From Pseudovibrio ascidiaceicola (lineage in GTDB: Bacteria; Pseudomonadota; Alphaproteobacteria; Rhizobiales; Stappiaceae): 63,758 nucleotides of DNA. This document shows positions 8,090 to 16,810 of this stretch, piece after piece (within the stretch, counting starts at the first letter, position 1; each line of letters opens with the position of its first letter). The stretch is taken from assembly GCF_900114245.1 (NCBI RefSeq), contig NZ_FOSK01000007.1:288778-352535 (forward strand), read 5' to 3'. Position numbers and translations under genes: made by a program. The notes below the pieces were generated by a model, which was not told where the DNA came from, did not search any database, and worked only from the letters and a program-made list of their open reading frames with translations.

Positions 8090-8539
8090 TTAATAAACAA
8101 CAGATGCATCCGCAAGCGCTGTTTCCAGCCTTTTTGTATTTTCCTGCGGGTCTTCAGAAGGCTGTTCAAATGCAATAAACTTGACATCAACTGCCGAATT
8201 TAATGCAAGCAAAAACAAATGAAACATGACACTCACACCGTTATTTACAAACTTCATATGCAAGCAAACTGTCACATCACCGTTCCAGTTCAAATCGATT
8301 GACGATGTCCCAGCATAGGTGAGTGTCTCGGGCTTAAAATAGAGTTCAGACGAAGATTCCAGCAAGTCAGTGAGATTAGCAGCTTCGTTTGAGAGAATAT
8401 GGCGAGCTAGGGAAGACAGATCGCATAGCCGTAACTCGGCTGCGATTGGCTTCATAGCGTTTGCAATCAATGCCTCGCGCAAAACATCTTCAGATTTTGC
8501 AGGCAGGTTGTTTTTCTTCAATTCGGTCTTTGTAGACAA
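8090..8539 (-). CDS. Uncharacterised protein in the flagellar operon, TTG start
   Basis: I do not recognise this 149-residue protein. It has a Lys-rich start, no signal peptide or membrane helix, and a mixed alpha/beta look with a hydrophobic core at about 105-125 (VSVMFHLFLLALNSAVDVKF). The frame begins at a TTG preceded by GAGGG a few bases upstream, with no better start nearby; an ATG lies at residue 29. It follows flhB by 39 bases and is closed off by the AT-rich terminator at 8015-8050. It therefore looks like the last member of the motA-to-flhB transcription unit. A flagellar role is inferred from position only. Confidence 0.72.
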   Translation of the reverse strand: MSTKTELKKNNLPAKSEDVLREALIANAMKPIAAELRLCDLSSLARHILSNEAANLTDLLESSSELYFKPETLTYAGTSSIDLNWNGDVTVCLHMKFVNNGVSVMFHLFLLALNSAVDVKFIAFEQPSEDPQENTKRLETALADASVVY

Positions 8540-8578
8540 AATACCCTCTTAAGGCAGAAACGCGCTTCGACAAAGTCT

Positions 8579-9640
8579 TTAGCGCTTTAAATAAACATAT
8601 GAAATAATTTCTGCTACCGCTCGATAATATTCCTCTGGAATACTCTGATCTATCTCTACGGCGGCATAAAGTGAACGCGCGAGTTGTCGATCTTCTACAA
8701 CTGGAACATCATGAATATAGGCCAGTTCTTTGATTTTCAGTGCAATCAGGTCCTGCCCTTTTGCAACAACACGCGGCGCTTGTTCGCCCTCACGCTCATA
8801 ATACAGCGCAACAGCAAAGTGGGTGGGGTTCGCAACAACAACAGTCGCATCCTGAACAGATGACATCATGCGCTTGCGAGCCCGGTCACGAGCGAGAGAG
8901 CGCAAACGCGCCTTGATAAGCGGATCACCCTCTGCCTGCTTAAATTCGTCCTTCAGCTCCTGGTGAGACATGCGCAAATTCTTACGCCACTGAAACCGTG
9001 CCAGAACCAAATCGAAACCAACAAGGAAGATGGTTGCGACGCAGATACCGGAAAGCAAAGTCATCGCAACAGACAAAATAAGCTGAGGCACCTGACTTGG
9101 GTCGCTGTACATCGCTGTCAATGCAACCGCTTGCTGCGATTTCAACACAAGCGTAGCAACCACAATCACTGTCACCAGTTTGAAGAGAGACTTCACAAAC
9201 TCCATAGCGCCATTGACGCTGAAAAGTCTGCCCAGTCCCTTTTTCAAGGAAATCTTGCTGAGCTTCGGCTCAATTCGGTCCAACACCAAACGCGGCGTAT
9301 TCTGCATAAAAGAGGAAGCCAAGCCAAAGAAAATCAATATAGAAACGATCGGACCAAGGAACCAGACAAGCTGGAAAGCCACAGCAGACATCAACTGCAG
9401 AGGCTCCGCCGCACTCACAAACTGGATTTCGCCCGGATTATCCAAAAACCACTTAAGGAAATACACCAGGCCCTGCGCCTTATCGACAGCGATAAAGGAA
9501 AGCACAAGAAGAAGCGCAAGCATCGAGGCAAGCACAGATGCTTCCTTGGAGACTGGGATATTCCCTTTCTCCAAGGCATCACGAACCTTCTTCTCCGTGG
9601 GTTCCTGAGTTTTACTGTCGGGATCCTGGTCTTCAGACAT
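8579..9640 (-). CDS. flhB: Flagellar type III export switch protein FlhB
   Basis: Export-gate component that switches substrate from rod/hook to filament proteins. The 353-residue product has four hydrophobic segments in its N-terminal two thirds and a soluble C-terminal domain. That domain carries the autocleavage motif NPTH at about residue 270 (VVANPTHFAVALYYE). The N terminus (EDPDSKTQEPTEKKVRDALEKG-like) is typical of FlhB. It lies between fliG and the unknown gene at 8090-8539 on the same strand. Confidence 0.98.
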   Translation of the reverse strand: MSEDQDPDSKTQEPTEKKVRDALEKGNIPVSKEASVLASMLALLLVLSFIAVDKAQGLVYFLKWFLDNPGEIQFVSAAEPLQLMSAVAFQLVWFLGPIVSILIFFGLASSFMQNTPRLVLDRIEPKLSKISLKKGLGRLFSVNGAMEFVKSLFKLVTVIVVATLVLKSQQAVALTAMYSDPSQVPQLILSVAMTLLSGICVATIFLVGFDLVLARFQWRKNLRMSHQELKDEFKQAEGDPLIKARLRSLARDRARKRMMSSVQDATVVVANPTHFAVALYYEREGEQAPRVVAKGQDLIALKIKELAYIHDVPVVEDRQLARSLYAAVEIDQSIPEEYYRAVAEIISYVYLKR

Positions 9641-9695
9641 GAAACCTGCCGCTTCTCAAGATGGTTTGACAAACTTAAAAAGTCATAGGGAAGCG

Positions 9696-10727
9696 TTAGA
9701 CGTAGACTTCTTCACCACGCCCAATCTCAAGGTCGATCTCACCCGAATTTGCCTTTTCAAGGGCAAGGTCAGTAATCGCCCGACGCGCATCCATCACTTC
9801 ACGCTGTGTCATAGGCTCACCGGAAGCCAGATCGTTCTCAACGATCCTGCGGGCACGAGACGCCATACTTGCAAGAATTGCCTGGCGGAACTCTGGGTTC
9901 GTTCCCTTAAGAGCTGCAGTGATAACTTCACTGGTAACATCATCAAAGATTGCAGTTCTGGTACGCAGATCCAGGTTCTGGATATCATCGAAGGTGAAGA
10001 GCAAGGCATCGAGCTGTTCTGCAGATTTTGGCAGAGCTTCACGCAGATTACCCAGCGTATCTTCAAGATCATCACGTTCCATTTTGTTGAGAATATCTGC
10101 CATACGAACGTGGGAATCTGTACCCACTGTTCTTGCAAAGTTCACCATGAAGTCTTCGTGCAGAGTCTTCTGCACTTCCTCCATAACGTCCTCAACAATA
10201 GGCTTGAGTGTCAACATACGACGGACGATCTGATTACGTTTTCTACGCGGGATCTGGGAAATCACTCGCGCAGCACCACTTGCGGAGATCTTTGACAAGA
10301 TCACTGCTGCAGTTTGCGGATGTTCTTTCTGCAAATACGTAGAAAGAACGTGCTCCGAGATTTGCGAAACCTTGTCCCAGATGGAGCGTTTGGAGTAGCC
10401 CATCACGTCAGACATAATTTCGGCGACCTGATCTTCTGGAAGAATACCTTTCAGAAGACTCTCGGCCCCTTCGGCTGTACCGAACAGGTTTACACCACCT
10501 GAGAAGAGCTCGATGAACTCTTCAATCAGTTCATCGAGTTCACTAGCAGGAACTGTGCCCAGATCTGCGGCGGCCCGAATGATCATCCGCATTTCGTCAT
10601 TGTCGAAATGCTTTAGAACACGGGTTGCCTTGTCACTCCCCATAGCCAACAGCAGAGCTGCTGCTTTCTGATGGCCATTTTTTCTGGAAATGACGCTTCC
10701 CATTTCAGCTGGAACAACACTGTTCAT
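9696..10727 (-). CDS. fliG: Flagellar motor switch protein FliG
   Basis: Rotor protein that contacts the stator and sets the direction or speed of rotation. The 343-residue product shows the FliG middle-domain motif EHPQ (KEHPQTAAVIL, about residue 130). A C-terminal domain follows, with the charged torque helix region (LRTRTAIFDDVTSEVITAAL...). The gene sits in the C-ring cluster fliM, fliN, fliG, upstream of flhB. Confidence 0.98.
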   Translation of the reverse strand: MNSVVPAEMGSVISRKNGHQKAAALLLAMGSDKATRVLKHFDNDEMRMIIRAAADLGTVPASELDELIEEFIELFSGGVNLFGTAEGAESLLKGILPEDQVAEIMSDVMGYSKRSIWDKVSQISEHVLSTYLQKEHPQTAAVILSKISASGAARVISQIPRRKRNQIVRRMLTLKPIVEDVMEEVQKTLHEDFMVNFARTVGTDSHVRMADILNKMERDDLEDTLGNLREALPKSAEQLDALLFTFDDIQNLDLRTRTAIFDDVTSEVITAALKGTNPEFRQAILASMASRARRIVENDLASGEPMTQREVMDARRAITDLALEKANSGEIDLEIGRGEEVYV

Positions 10728-10778
10728 TCTCTACGCGCCTCGGATACACATATAAAATCAAGCACAGCTCTTGTGCGG

Positions 10779-11195
10779 CTAGTTGTAGCTGCCTTTTGCG
10801 CCTACAATCTCAGTCAGAGACACACCAAACCGCGAGTTATCATCTTCAACAACCACGATCTCGCCACGCGCTACAGTACGGCCATTTACGACAATGTCGA
10901 CAGGCTCACCAACTCGGTGATCCAGAGGTATAACCGCGCCGCGACCAAGCTTAAGCAAGCTGGCTACAGGCATAGTCGCAGACCCAAGAACAACCTGCAT
11001 ATCAACCGGAATACCAAGAACAGCGTCAAGATTACGGTCGACGTTCTCGTCGCTCATACCCTTTTCAGGCGCTGAAGTCGCTGGCTGGGCTGCAGCAGAA
11101 GGCGCAGCCATATCCATATCCATCTCGGCTTCAGAAGCAGCAGCTTCCCATTGCAACGCGAGGGCTTCATCACTCATTTCATTTGAGCTGCTCAT
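10779..11195 (-). CDS. fliN: Flagellar motor switch protein FliN
   Basis: C-ring protein, partner of FliM and FliG. The 138-residue product has a variable acidic and Ala/Met-rich N-terminal third and a SPOA domain in the second half (IPVDMQVVLGSATMPV, LGRGAVIPLDHRVGEPVDI, VVEDDNSRFGVSLTEI). Its ATG overlaps the stop of the upstream unknown membrane protein by four bases. Confidence 0.97.
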   Translation of the reverse strand: MSSSNEMSDEALALQWEAAASEAEMDMDMAAPSAAAQPATSAPEKGMSDENVDRNLDAVLGIPVDMQVVLGSATMPVASLLKLGRGAVIPLDHRVGEPVDIVVNGRTVARGEIVVVEDDNSRFGVSLTEIVGAKGSYN

Positions 11196-11842
11196 TGCGG
11201 ATCATTCTCCTTCTCAGGACTTTCGTCGTCCTTTACATTTACAGATCTGAATGTGGCGCTCTGGCCGAAAGAAACTTTTCTGACTCTGACATTCTGGTTA
11301 TCTATTGCAGATACTGCAGTATTTTCTTGATTACCTGCCGGTGCAGGTTTACCCATTCCGCCAGCTAGCAACAACGCGGCGGTATTGGACGCGGCACTCG
11401 TAACAGGCTTTTGCTTTGCCTTAGTTGTAGCAGGCTTTGCAGTACGACCCGAACGTCGCCCACGCTCCCCACCTGGCCTTGGCGGCGCATCATTCATACT
11501 GATGCCGACTTCATCGCTTTTCTTGCTCAACCACTCAATATGCTCCTGGAGCGCTTTCATTTCTGTTTGCGCCTGAAGGATCACACCAGAGATATCGACA
11601 GTAGCTTCACGAGCCTCATCAATCCGCTGCCCAAGATTACTCAGGATCTCCTCACCGCGAACCCGGATTTCCTGCAAGGACAAACCAATGTTGTCCATTG
11701 CCTCCGAGGTCTGGTCAAAAATCCTTTGATACTCTTCATGATAGCCGGAGAGCCGCTTTAGCTGTCGGTACATGACAACGACGCGCCATGTCGTAACCAA
11801 AAGAGCAAAAAGTAAAAATCCGTCAATTAGATAAGATATCAT
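11192..11842 (-). CDS. Uncharacterised membrane-anchored coiled-coil protein between fliM and fliN
   Basis: The 216-residue product has one N-terminal membrane helix (about 4-25, LIDGFLLFALLVTTWRVVVMY). A long, regular Glu/Gln/Leu region follows that should form a coiled coil (about 30-115), then a basic, disordered Lys/Arg/Pro/Ala linker and a short C-terminal tail. It overlaps fliM by 20 bases and fliN by four, so it is almost surely co-translated with C-ring proteins. It resembles small alphaproteobacterial proteins of unknown function (DUF6468-like, from memory, not confirmed). A role in anchoring or assembling the C ring or stator is inference. Confidence 0.85.
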   Translation of the reverse strand: MISYLIDGFLLFALLVTTWRVVVMYRQLKRLSGYHEEYQRIFDQTSEAMDNIGLSLQEIRVRGEEILSNLGQRIDEAREATVDISGVILQAQTEMKALQEHIEWLSKKSDEVGISMNDAPPRPGGERGRRSGRTAKPATTKAKQKPVTSAASNTAALLLAGGMGKPAPAGNQENTAVSAIDNQNVRVRKVSFGQSATFRSVNVKDDESPEKENDPQ

Positions 11843-12788
11843 CGAGAAGTTCCCCTTCCTGCTCGATCAACTCTTCAACGCGTACTGTGTAAGACCCTGC
11901 AACCTGACCCAGGCGACAGTTAAACAACGGCTGACTGTTACATTCGAGCTGAACGGCAGTTTTTGGAGTAGCATTCAACTCAAGAACAAGACCAACCTCG
12001 AACTGCGCAACCTCTTCGAGAGTCATGCGCTGCTCTTCAAGAATCGCAGTAAGTTTGACTTCGGTACGTTGAACTTCCTGCTGGAACTGCTTGGTCCAAC
12101 GCGTATCGCGACCAGCAACTTCGCCTGACAGCACTTGCGTCAAGTTTTCACGCAGCGGATTGAGAACCGATTGAGGGATAATGATAAAAATCTCACCTTC
12201 CCGCCCGATGATCTCCGCAGTCATTTTAGCGAGCACGCACGGATTACTCTTCCGACCCGTTTGTGCAAACTCCATACGGTTCTCAAGGCGCTCCACCTTC
12301 AACGAGGTATCAGCAATCGCCTCAAACGCGGTTTCGAGCGCAGTAGCTGCTTCCTGGAACATCCTGTAGGCAAGTCGCTGCTCAACATTGGTCAAAGCGC
12401 GATCTTCAAGAAACGCCTCTTCTTCACCATCTCCACCGAGCAGAACTTCAACCATGGAGAAGATGAAAGTTCGGTCGAACCCGAGCAAGATACGAGCATC
12501 CCACTCTTGCGCGTGAAGAACCGCAACAACTGCGCGATCTTCATATTGCTCAAGAGCATCACCAATACGCTCGTTAGAAACCGATTGAACCGCCAAGTAA
12601 GGCGCGGTTGCAGCCATCTGCCGAAGTGTATCGATGTACTGCCGCGCCATGCGATCAAAGACCACATGAAGCATCGGAAGACGATCAACACCAAGACCAG
12701 CTGCGTCCAACAAACGAGAAGGCAAATCTACCTTCGCATTCTGAGCACTGATCACCTCATCATTCATTTCCAGCTCTTGAGGCTCCAT
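11823..12788 (-). CDS. fliM: Flagellar motor switch protein FliM
   Basis: C-ring protein that binds phospho-CheY and connects FliG to FliN. The 321-residue product has a short variable N terminus, a CheC-like middle domain (about 45-225, including ILLGFDRTFIFSMVEVLLGG) and a C-terminal SPOA domain (about 240-310, LNATPKTAVQLECNSQPLFNCRLG). It begins in a TGATG overlap with the motA stop codon. Divergence from enterobacterial FliM is as expected for Hyphomicrobiales. Confidence 0.95.
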   Translation of the reverse strand: MEPQELEMNDEVISAQNAKVDLPSRLLDAAGLGVDRLPMLHVVFDRMARQYIDTLRQMAATAPYLAVQSVSNERIGDALEQYEDRAVVAVLHAQEWDARILLGFDRTFIFSMVEVLLGGDGEEEAFLEDRALTNVEQRLAYRMFQEAATALETAFEAIADTSLKVERLENRMEFAQTGRKSNPCVLAKMTAEIIGREGEIFIIIPQSVLNPLRENLTQVLSGEVAGRDTRWTKQFQQEVQRTEVKLTAILEEQRMTLEEVAQFEVGLVLELNATPKTAVQLECNSQPLFNCRLGQVAGSYTVRVEELIEQEGELLDDILSN

Positions 12789-13672
12789 CAGGCTTCACCT
12801 CCAGCAGTTGACGTCACCGGACCAGCATTCATCGTTTCCGCCTCAACCTCATCAATTGTAGGACGATCATCTGCACCGATGGTTTTACGGCCATGCTCCA
12901 ATGCAATCTGGGGCGCAGCACCATTCATGAATGCGAGCAATGTCTGCTTCACTTCGATATAAAGGCGATAACGCTGTTCACGGATGGACTTAATTTTCAC
13001 CGCCACCGGACTAACAATACCGTAGGACAAAAAGATACCGAGGAACGTACCAACGAGCGCAGCACCGATCAGACTACCAAGAATTTCGGGCTCCTGATCA
13101 ATCGCCCCCATCGCCTTCACGATACCAAGCACCGCAGCAACAATACCAAGAGCAGGTAATGTCTCTGCAACAATACTAAGAGCTTGGTACGGCTTCATTT
13201 CCTCACGACCGAGAGTATGCAGCTCTTCATCCATCAATGCTTCAATTTCATGAGGACGAACATTACCGATGATAATGAGACGAAAGTAATCGCAGATAAA
13301 ACTTGTCAGAGACACGTTCGCGAGCACCCTCGGAAAGCGCTGAAACAATTCAGAATCATCAGGATTATCAATGATCTGCTCAACATCATTACGACCCTTC
13401 GCACGAAGGGTTCTCATAAGACCGTAGAGCACACTTAGCGTATCCAGATGGTCACGCTTTTTTGGCTTTGCATTCAACAAAGCTTCATGAATACCGCGCC
13501 CGGTATCCTTAATCGTCTTAAACGTATTCGCCACCACGAAGGTACCGAAGGCAGCTCCTCCAACAATCAGCAGCTCAAAAGGTTGCCACAGCACCTTCAT
13601 ATAGCCACCCATTGCAACATAACCACCAATTATGGATCCAATAACGATCACGAGGCCAACTAGAATATTCAA
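12788..13672 (-). CDS. motA: Flagellar motor stator protein MotA, TTG start
   Basis: Proton-channel subunit of the stator. The 294-residue product has four membrane helices (about 3-22, 33-50, 165-185 and 197-220) and the cytoplasmic loop that contacts FliG. The frame is open to 13699, but the TTG at 13672 gives M-N-I-L-V-G-L-V, matching the usual MotA start. It is preceded by TGGAG six bases upstream. It is the first gene of the minus-strand series and is divergent from flgF. The partner motB is not in the window. Confidence 0.95.
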   Translation of the reverse strand: MNILVGLVIVIGSIIGGYVAMGGYMKVLWQPFELLIVGGAAFGTFVVANTFKTIKDTGRGIHEALLNAKPKKRDHLDTLSVLYGLMRTLRAKGRNDVEQIIDNPDDSELFQRFPRVLANVSLTSFICDYFRLIIIGNVRPHEIEALMDEELHTLGREEMKPYQALSIVAETLPALGIVAAVLGIVKAMGAIDQEPEILGSLIGAALVGTFLGIFLSYGIVSPVAVKIKSIREQRYRLYIEVKQTLLAFMNGAAPQIALEHGRKTIGADDRPTIDEVEAETMNAGPVTSTAGGEA

Positions 13673-13995
13673 TTTGCGCTCCACACACTTACCGGACAAG
13701 CACTTTTCTTATTTTGTGGTAGCGAGACTTACTTGTCCGAAGCTGGCGTAGAGAAGCCAAAATCTGAACAAACATCCGTACAGCTTCAGACAAGCCCTAA
13801 AGAGCATTCTCTTGAAGCATTTAAGTGTAGATAGGTTTGCTATGATCAGCACATTAACGCGATATGCCATTCCGACTTGGAGCATGGAGACGCTACCGGG
13901 ATGCCCAACTATGGGCGCCATAGAGGAGCGCGAACCACAAAAACCTGCGGAAAATATCAGCGGCAATAGCTTGATCGGATTTGGAGTCTAAATTA
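13673..13995. promoter_or_regulatory. Divergent promoter region between motA and flgF
   Basis: This 323-base spacer separates the two divergent flagellar transcription units and must carry both promoters. No gene is supported in it; open frames on either strand lack ribosome binding sites. A clear TTGGAG site lies nine bases before the flgF ATG. No sigma-54 (-24/-12) element or known operator could be recognised by eye. Confidence 0.6.
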
Positions 13996-14721
13996 ATGGT
14001 TGTCCCTTCTCTTTATGTCTCCCTTTCCGGGCAGATGGCCCTTGAGCGTCGTCTTGAAACTGTTGCCCGAAATGTAGCTAACATGGAAACTGCTGGCTAT
14101 CGATCTACAGAAGTAAAATTCGATAGTCTTGTTAAGAGCCCCGGCAAAGATCCAGTCTCTTTCGCATCCACTGGAGAAAACTACATCTCGACACAGGCCG
14201 GTGCGATCAAACAAACTGGCAATTCTCTTGATGTTGCAATTGATGGCAACGGCTGGATGGGCATTCAGACCGGAAATGGTGTTGCATATACTCGAGATGG
14301 TCGCTTCCAGATTGGCGTTGACGGCATCCTGAGGAGCATCGAAGGCAATCCAATTCTTGATAGTGGAAATGCACCAATTATCTTGGACCCACTCGGCGGA
14401 GCGCCAGAGATCGCTAAGGATGGCTCTATCTATCAAGAAGGCCGTCAGGTTGGCGTCCTTGGTCTTTTCTCCATCCCTCAAGATGCCAAGCTGAGCCGCG
14501 CAGGAAATTCTGCTGTCATACCTGATGCGCTCGCTGAACCAATCGCAGATTTTACAGAGAATGGATTTGCACAGGGCTTCGTGGAAGGCTCTAACATTAA
14601 TCCAATCTCAGAGATCACCAAACTCATTACCATCACACGTGCTTTTGAAAGCACAAACTCGATGATGCAAAGTGTGGAAAGCATTCGACAGCAGACCATA
14701 CGAAAACTTGGAGAGGGCTAA
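13996..14721 (+). CDS. flgF: Flagellar proximal rod protein FlgF
   Basis: Proximal rod subunit. The 241-residue product has the rod N-terminal block (LETVARNVANMETAGYRSTEVKF), a middle region (DVAIDGNGWMGI, AYTRDGRFQI) and the C-terminal block (NINPISEITKLITITRAFE). The order of motifs and the shorter length point to FlgF rather than FlgG. The ATG at 13996 is chosen because the in-frame TTG at 13981 is itself part of the TTGGAG binding site. The stop overlaps the ATG of the next gene (TAATG). Confidence 0.95.
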   Translation: MVVPSLYVSLSGQMALERRLETVARNVANMETAGYRSTEVKFDSLVKSPGKDPVSFASTGENYISTQAGAIKQTGNSLDVAIDGNGWMGIQTGNGVAYTRDGRFQIGVDGILRSIEGNPILDSGNAPIILDPLGGAPEIAKDGSIYQEGRQVGVLGLFSIPQDAKLSRAGNSAVIPDALAEPIADFTENGFAQGFVEGSNINPISEITKLITITRAFESTNSMMQSVESIRQQTIRKLGEG

Positions 14722-15410
14722 TGGCTGTTAATCCGGTTCAAGCAATTTCTGGCACTTCGGAAGATACTCGCGCCGGAAGCACCTCCAACAACACGAAGGC
14801 CTCATCCCCCAAACCTTTTAGTTTTGGGGAGCTGCTTGATATCATCAATCCATTGCAGCACATACCCGGCGTAAATACTCTTTATCGAGAGATTACAGGT
14901 GATGAGGCTTCTGTTCGTTCTCGCATTGCAGGCAGTTCACTTTACGGAATGATTGGTGGCCCACTGGGGATGGCGGGTCTTGTCGCTGGGAATCTCGCCG
15001 AAATGAAAATTTCTGGAGTACTGGACGCCGAGAATTTAGCAACAGAGAAGGCTAGTGCTCTCAGCACTATTGAGAAAAAAATAAACACAAGCCCACCTGT
15101 GCCTTCGCCTGCATCAGATATGATTTCCTCACTGCAAAGAGGCACGCCAATTATACCTGTTCAATCCAAGGAAATTCCACCGCTTTTTGGCAACATTGCG
15201 TCTGCTGAAGCCATTTCCATGGGAAGCAAAGACAAGCTTATTGAAGCTCTGACGGGTAGCGTGGAGAAGGAAGAGAAGACTGCCTCTGCTTTAGACGCAT
15301 CGACACTTCCAACAGTTGATAAACTATCCCAGGATGCTCGGAACTTGCTGCCAGAAGATTTACTCAAGCAGCTACAAGAGCGGCATCGCAATACCATTGC
15401 ACAAAGCTAA
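14721..15410 (+). CDS. Uncharacterised protein between flgF and fliI
   Basis: The 229-residue product has no signal peptide. Ser/Thr-rich, probably disordered ends flank a conserved-looking core at about 35-105, containing INPLQHIPGVNTLYREITGD and a Gly-rich hydrophobic stretch (GMIGGPLGMAGLVAG). I recall similar NPLxHIP...YREITGD blocks in hypothetical proteins of other alphaproteobacteria, but no named function. It starts inside the flgF stop codon (TAATG) and is followed 18 bases later by fliI, so the three genes form an operon. A role in rod or export assembly is inferred from position only. Confidence 0.85.
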   Translation: MAVNPVQAISGTSEDTRAGSTSNNTKASSPKPFSFGELLDIINPLQHIPGVNTLYREITGDEASVRSRIAGSSLYGMIGGPLGMAGLVAGNLAEMKISGVLDAENLATEKASALSTIEKKINTSPPVPSPASDMISSLQRGTPIIPVQSKEIPPLFGNIASAEAISMGSKDKLIEALTGSVEKEEKTASALDASTLPTVDKLSQDARNLLPEDLLKQLQERHRNTIAQS

Positions 15411-15428
15411 CACTTCAAAAGGCTGTTT

Positions 15429-16745
15429 ATGACCGCCCTTGCGCGCATTCAGGAACTTACCGCTCAAATTCCATCAAGCTCATGGAATATTGAGATAAGC
15501 GGAACCCTCTGTGAGGTCACCCCTAATCATCTTAGAGTTAAGGGCCTTTCAGGTGGCGTTAATTTGGGAGACCAAGTCTCCTACATGAGCAACAACGGTG
15601 AAGAATTTGGAGAAGTTATCCGAATTGAACCTGACAGCGTGCTTGTGAAGCCCTATGCCTCCAGATCTGACCTTGGTCTTGGGATCAAAGTGAAGCGTTG
15701 CGGCGAACTTAGCTTTTATCCGGACAACAACTGGCGTGGGCGCATTATCAATGCGTTTGGGCAACCGATCGATGGCCTTGGTTCAATGACTGAAGGACCG
15801 TCACTGGCTTCATTTAATACCCTCCCTCCTCCGCCAGTTCACCGTGCGCGCGTTAAAGACGCTGCCTTGACTGGGGTACGAGTGCTCGACCTCTTTACAC
15901 CAATCTGCCATGGTCAGCGCTTGGGCATTTTTGCCGGATCTGGCGTGGGTAAATCAACGCTGCTCTCTATGATCGCACGAAGTAACTCTTTCGACACTGT
16001 CGTTATCGGGCTTATCGGCGAGCGTGGCCGTGAAGTTCGTGAGTTCGTCGAAGAAACACTTGGTGATCAACTCTCCAAATCAGTGGTGGTGGTCGCTACA
16101 GGCGATGAAAGCCCTATGATGCGACGACTTGCTCCTAAAACAGCAATGACAGTTGCCGAGCATTTCAGAGATCAAGGCCAATCCGTGCTACTTATCGTTG
16201 ACAGCGTTACCCGCTATGCGCACGCTCTACGCGACGTGGCACTGGCAGCTGGAGAGCCCGCTCTTTCTCGTGGCTATCCACCGAGCGTTTTCTCCGAACT
16301 TCCTCTCCTCCTGGAGCGTGCAGGCCCTGGCATCGAAGGAAGTGGTATGATGACCGCTATCTTTTCTGTGCTGGTTGATGGCGATGACCACAATGACCCT
16401 GTCGCAGACAACATCAGAGGCCTTCTGGATGGGCATGTCGTTCTGGATCGGCATATTGCTGAGGAGGGTCGATATCCGGCCGTAAACGTCCTCGGCTCCA
16501 TCTCGCGACTTGCACAGAGCTGCTGGTCCCCTCAGGAACGTGAGCTCATTCTGAAACTGAAGGCAATGATTGCGAAATTTGAAGACACCAAAGATCTACG
16601 TATGATGGGCGGCTACAAAGAGGGTGTAGATCCCTTGCTTGACCAAGCAATCGAGGTAGCTCCAAAGGTCTACAATGCGCTTGTACAAGGCTTGGACGCC
16701 CCTTCAAGCCAAGATGCTTTTACTGAGCTGGCCCAGCTTCTGTAG
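15429..16745 (+). CDS. fliI: Flagellum-specific ATPase FliI
   Basis: Hexameric ATPase of the flagellar export apparatus. The 438-residue product has an N-terminal beta-barrel domain and the nucleotide-binding domain, with Walker A GSGVGKST at about 170-177, GLIGERGREVREF, and Walker B LLIVDSVTRYAHALRD. The C-terminal helical domain begins around RELILKLKAM. The length is normal. It ends the flgF operon, and a strong bidirectional terminator follows. FliH and FliJ, its usual regulators, are not recognised in the window. Confidence 0.97.
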   Translation: MTALARIQELTAQIPSSSWNIEISGTLCEVTPNHLRVKGLSGGVNLGDQVSYMSNNGEEFGEVIRIEPDSVLVKPYASRSDLGLGIKVKRCGELSFYPDNNWRGRIINAFGQPIDGLGSMTEGPSLASFNTLPPPPVHRARVKDAALTGVRVLDLFTPICHGQRLGIFAGSGVGKSTLLSMIARSNSFDTVVIGLIGERGREVREFVEETLGDQLSKSVVVVATGDESPMMRRLAPKTAMTVAEHFRDQGQSVLLIVDSVTRYAHALRDVALAAGEPALSRGYPPSVFSELPLLLERAGPGIEGSGMMTAIFSVLVDGDDHNDPVADNIRGLLDGHVVLDRHIAEEGRYPAVNVLGSISRLAQSCWSPQERELILKLKAMIAKFEDTKDLRMMGGYKEGVDPLLDQAIEVAPKVYNALVQGLDAPSSQDAFTELAQLL

Positions 16746-16770
16746 TGCAAGATTGTGATTGTGAGATCCG

Positions 16771-16810
16771 AACAACAAAAAAGGCTGCTCAAGCAGCCTT
16801 TTTTGTTGTT
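16771..16810. terminator. Bidirectional terminator between fliI and ftcR
   Basis: Perfect 19-bp inverted repeat (16771-16789 with 16792-16810) with a two-base centre, a GC-rich core GGCTGCT/AGCAGCC and A/T runs on both sides. It can terminate transcription from either direction between these convergent genes. Confidence 0.95.

Noticed and set aside
8963-9688. 241-residue open frame opposite flhB
   Set aside because: Antisense to flhB, with a His/Arg/Gln-rich composition and no known motif.
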